Assembly (NCBI GenBank): GCA_949152475.1
Contig: OX424560.1
Span: 2,108,001 to 2,172,000 of the forward strand
Length of the DNA: 64,000 nt
Direction of reading: 5' to 3'
Origin: Terebella lapidaria
Lineage: Eukaryota > Annelida > Polychaeta > Terebellida > Terebellidae
Shown here: positions 59,909 to 64,000 of the stretch, in pieces
Layout of the letters: each line of letters begins with the position of its first letter
Position numbering within the stretch: the stretch's first letter is position 1
The notes under the pieces: generated by a model
Seen by the model: the letters and a program-made list of their open reading frames with translations, nothing else
Databases searched by the model: none
What the model was told of the DNA's origin: nothing
Made by a program: the position numbers and the translations under genes

Positions 59909-61313
59909 GCTAATTCCATCAGGTGTACAGTAGAAACAACCACATTTACCACACTGTCTGCCCCTGATGACGCCAGTGTGTCTTTGGGGGGGGGGGGGGT
60001 GGGGGCGAGAGTATTGCATTTGAGTTTGTCTGACTGTCTGTCCTTCCGCGCGCATAACTCGGAAACAAATGGTCCCATCGATGTGAAACTTATAGGGATG
60101 AAGCGTTATGTTAGCGGTATGGTGGCACTCAAATGTGGTCAATATCGGATGAAGGCGGCAACGGAAAAGTGAAAATCACATAATTGGCTCTAACTCCGGT
60201 TCTACTTGATATTAATTTTTCCAATTATTTTTTTATTTTTATTTGGCTAATTCCCGATCGTATGGTGTACGACCGATGGTCATACGATAAAAACTCTCCA
60301 TTATCGCCCAACGTCGAAAACTTGGGGGTCACGATTTTGATTATTTTTGGCCAGCGACGTTTCAGTGCAAATGTCTGCAAATGTCATAACTCAAAGGCAA
60401 ACGGTCCGATCGATCTGAAATTCATAGGGCTGGAGTCCTATGGTAGTGACTCAGTCCCTTTCAAATTTTGCTAAAATCGGATGAAAACGGTTGCCATAGC
60501 AACGGAAACAAAATACATAATTGGCTATAACTTATTTTTGTATTTTTCTTTGGCCAATTCCCGATCGTATGCCGTACAACCGATGGTCTTAAGACCAAAA
60601 CTCTCAATTATCGCCCAAGGTCGAAAATTTGGGGGTCACGATTTTATGACTTGTGAGTGTTCTGAGATTCGAGACCATATTGTGAAGCCAGTTATCAATC
60701 TATTTGAACCGTTTTCGTTCATGAAATGTGCCTTGATAATTGAAACATTACGATGAAATTTTACAGCTCAATATTGAACTATGAGGTCAAGGTCACAGAA
60801 GAGGTCAAAATCGAAAAGTTGCAATAACTCTGTTTATGTTCATGATTAATTTTCCCTAATATATTTGTATTTTTCTGTGGTCAATTCTCCATCATTTGGA
60901 TATGATCAATGGTCGTACGATCAAAATTCTCCATTATCGCCCAAGGTCGAGAAGGGTATTTTACGCAGTATAAATCTGGGTAAGGCTGCAAAGTTTGGAA
61001 GGTCAGTGTCAAGAATTGATGCCGTGGTCGAGAATGTGGTCAAAATAGAGAATTCGCAGGAACGATTAATTCTCCAATGATTTTTGTATTTTTCTATGGC
61101 TGATTACCGACCATTTGATAAATGACCAATTGTCGTATGACCAAAATCCCCGATTATCGCCCACGTTGAAAATGAAAAGGTTATCAGGTTTAATTTTAGT
61201 GACTAAATCTGAAGGGCCAGGGTCTGCAATCTCCGATTGTCTCGTTTCTATTGCAAAATGTTATATTTTACGTTTGTTATTGGCATCATCAAAATCTGAC
61301 TGTACTGGTGGAC
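59909..61313 (+). repeat. Split 364-bp unit with degenerate array, second copy
   Basis: Identical to 6793-8197, including the G14 run at 59986-59999. Confidence 0.8.
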
Positions 61314-62168
61314 ATTGCTATTCAATAAAACGATCAGGAATCACAAGAGTCATCTAATTGCTTATATGTATGTACATGAGTTTTCACTGACTGCAATAAA
61401 TACTATAAAATTTGCGTACTGTATGAAATGACTACATTAATCATTCGAACAAAACACCTGCACTATGATATTGACGATTCACTCTAATGGATCATATTGT
61501 TGGTATCATCAGTGCTATGAACTATATACATTAATTATCAAAATGGTCTATTTCAAGAATTGTTGCTCCTGCGCAAAGAAAAGTTTACCTGTACTTTTTA
61601 GGACAACAATGCCTTCACTTTTGCCACATTGTCTATTTAAGGAGTGATTTCCCAGGGTTTACCGTCGATTTCCGCTACATAACATTGACAAGACATGCTT
61701 GCATAAAAACTGACCCTACAGAGTGTATTCCTTTAATATTAGATGGATGCGCTAGTCTATGTAAAGAGTACGTAAGAGTACTGCACTAAAAGTTGCACGG
61801 AAAAATCAACAACACGCGAAGCATACGACAAAAAATTGGCAGCATTAAGCTTGGAACTGTCACCATTTTTGAAAGAAGAAATGTTTATCCAAACATGTTT
61901 ATCATTTGAACTTCACCAAATATGTCAAACTGTCAGAGTAATATAGGTAATATATTGGATATGTGTGTCACTCTCCGTTGATAGAACACATTACTGAAAC
62001 TATAAATTCTAAAATTTCGAATGGAACTCTAAATATATGCTTAACACGAATGCTCGTCAACAAACAAGAAGCATCTTAGTTTCTTATCGAACTGTGTACA
62101 TGTACTATATTTCTGTAAATAATATATTATACAACAACATGAAGACTGAAGTCACACGTTTTGCAGAT

Positions 62169-63433
62169 CAGACATGGGGCATTCGTATTCGGTATTCGAA
62201 TATATTCGAATACTATTTTTAAAGTATTCGTATTCATATTCGAATACATTATTCAAAACTCAGAATATTCATATTCATATTCGAATACATTCTGAAGTAT
62301 TCATATTATGAATACTTTTACGAATACTTTTGAATACATAGAGTACAGCCATACATAACCGAAGTTCTTGCATCTATCGCTTATTCTCTATTAAACTTTA
62401 GTTGCCATACATGTGAATGACACATAATTTTTTTCTCCTACTTTCTGTTAAAGATTCTGTATTGATACGTGAACCTGATATATTGACAGTGTAAAACATG
62501 AAGCAATTATTGAGCAATTTTCTGTAATATTGTAAACCCCCGACACTCTAAATATTACAGATGTAATCGCTATACATGAATGCACAGTATAGACACTGAC
62601 TTATCGCCAGCGGGCCGACATCGCCACCCCCCCCCCCCCCCCCTCACACACACACACACCACAGATGTGATGTTCATCACTGATCAGATTGTCATCAACT
62701 AGTAATCACCGGTGAGGCTTTTATCAAGAGCAATTATTATGACTCCGCTTACTGATTGATGTCATTGTGGGCTCTGTGGCCTGGGCATCTGGGCCATTGT
62801 CAAAGCACCCCGACTGAGAAATCTCACAAGACATCTCCATTGGATGACCCATGCATACATATCTATAACCACATTTCTACAATAGTACACAGGTACACCG
62901 CTGTGACTTGTAAATTTGTGACTGAGTGGCAACCGCAGCTCTACAAACGGATTAACATCTAACGGACATTGGATTACATAATCACGAGAAAATGAAGCAT
63001 AGTAATCTAGTCTTGAACAGATGTGATGTGAATGGGTGTGTGTGTGTGTGTGTGGGGGGGGGGGGGGTTACTGATAACTGATTATCATGACATAAACAAT
63101 AAAATGTATTTTTATCAGATATCATCACCTTTGTATCAATGTTTGTATCAATGACATAACAATATAATACTTGTATCAATGTACTGTATCTGGACATTAC
63201 TAGTAGGTAATGTATCATGAGTTGATGACATAAACAATAAATGTCTAAACATGCCAATTGTCTTCTCTCGGAAAAGTATTCATGAATGTATTCACGAATA
63301 CTCTTGAAAATATTCGTATTCATATTCGAATACACTCTAAAAATGAGTATTCATATTCATATTCGTATCCATTTCTATAGTCAGTATTCGTATTCATATT
63401 CGAATACATCTCAAAGTATTCGCCCCATGTCTG
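62169..63433. mobile_element. hAT-like element, second copy
   Basis: Identical to 9053-10317, with TTGCAGAT flanks at 62161-62168 and 63434-63441. The C17 and G14 runs have the same lengths as in the first copy. Confidence 0.88.
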
Positions 63434-64000
63434 TTGCAGATACATGAATGAAATTGGCGTCAAATCAGCTCACTTTGTGAAACGACAATTCCAGTGAATG
63501 ACATTTCTTTGATATGGTCGCTCTTCAAGGTCGAACCAATTTGCTTCCAAAATACACACTTCAATAGAATCAGAATGCTGCACACGATTCTCTGTAACAA
63601 AGGTCATTGATCTATGATATTGTCAGGAATATACATATCACTTGAAGGAGCATATGAAATGAATACCCCCAAACAGTGTTTCTCCCTGTTGATAACATGC
63701 AAATCATCATATTGAAGGTTGGAAGGAATTCATTGGATTGAATCAATCCCCACGACTCTAAATACGCTGTAATTTAACTGATGAGCGCGGTCAGTGCCTG
63801 CCTCTCGGGAACGTCAAAATCTCGTGTCAAAGGGGGCTCAAGTTTTTTCTTCACATGTTTTTCTGTTTTGTTCACATCAATGTTCGAGCTTTGATAACCG
63901 AATCGTTTTATTTCCTCAAGTTTTCCATAATTGGTTGGCACCATATTTAATATACCAATTACATTTGACTGTGTGTGACAGGTGAATGTAAGTATCTGTA

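Larger units (their letters stand above)
53117..64000. repeat. Right copy of the 53,116-bp direct repeat
   Basis: This is the same sequence as 1-10884. The junction at 53116/53117 lies in ordinary AT-rich DNA, with no transposon end, gap or low-complexity tract. The copy is cut only by the window edge, so the true repeat may extend further. All features of the left copy occur here 53,116 bases later. Confidence 0.97.

Overview
This window looks like non-coding, transposon-rich nuclear DNA from an animal. A marine invertebrate, probably a mollusc, is my best guess, from the style of the LINE reverse transcriptase, the Tigger-PHD transposase and the dispersed repeats; that is an inference, not a proof. 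There are no operons, ribosome binding sites or dense ORFs. Canonical GT-AG introns interrupt the one well-preserved transposase gene. I recognise no intact host gene, tRNA, rRNA or CRISPR array. Every recognisable coding stretch belongs to a transposable element and most are broken.

The largest feature is a direct repeat: 1-10884 is the same sequence as 53117-64000, at a constant offset of 53,116 bp. It includes mononucleotide runs of 14-17 bases with identical lengths. The window is therefore 1.2 copies of a 53-kb unit, either a tandem macrosatellite, a circular molecule read past its origin, or an assembly overlap.

Layout of one unit. 1-4279 is AT-rich, ancient duplicated DNA. 4280-5962 is a 5'-truncated LINE with a reverse transcriptase remnant. 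6581-6662 is a 30-bp-arm hairpin. 6793-8197 is a degenerate tandem repeat between two halves of a 364-bp repeat. 9053-10317 is a hAT-like element with an 8-bp target duplication. 10326-16589 is a diverged paralogue of the first block. 16590-17060 is an 82-bp tandem array. 17591-25120, 30431-41740 and 42521-47230 are three paralogous blocks (D1, D2, D3) that differ mainly by insertions, so each serves as the empty site for the others. 47231-53116 is further diverged paralogous DNA.

Insertions resolved by comparing the blocks: two inverted copies of a ~2.8-kb element with long terminal inverted repeats starting CACTGTC (19515-23336 and 34746-40672), each carrying its own nested Tigger/pogo-type insertion; a third, different CACTGTC element (25932-27261); a composite repeat (31422-34550) with a 134-bp satellite full of nuclear-receptor-like half sites; inside that, a 546-bp foldback element made of 22 palindromic units; and two arrays of an 81-bp minisatellite bearing the TGACGTCA palindrome. 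The picture is of a region grown by repeated segmental duplication, followed by nested transposition and local tandem amplification.
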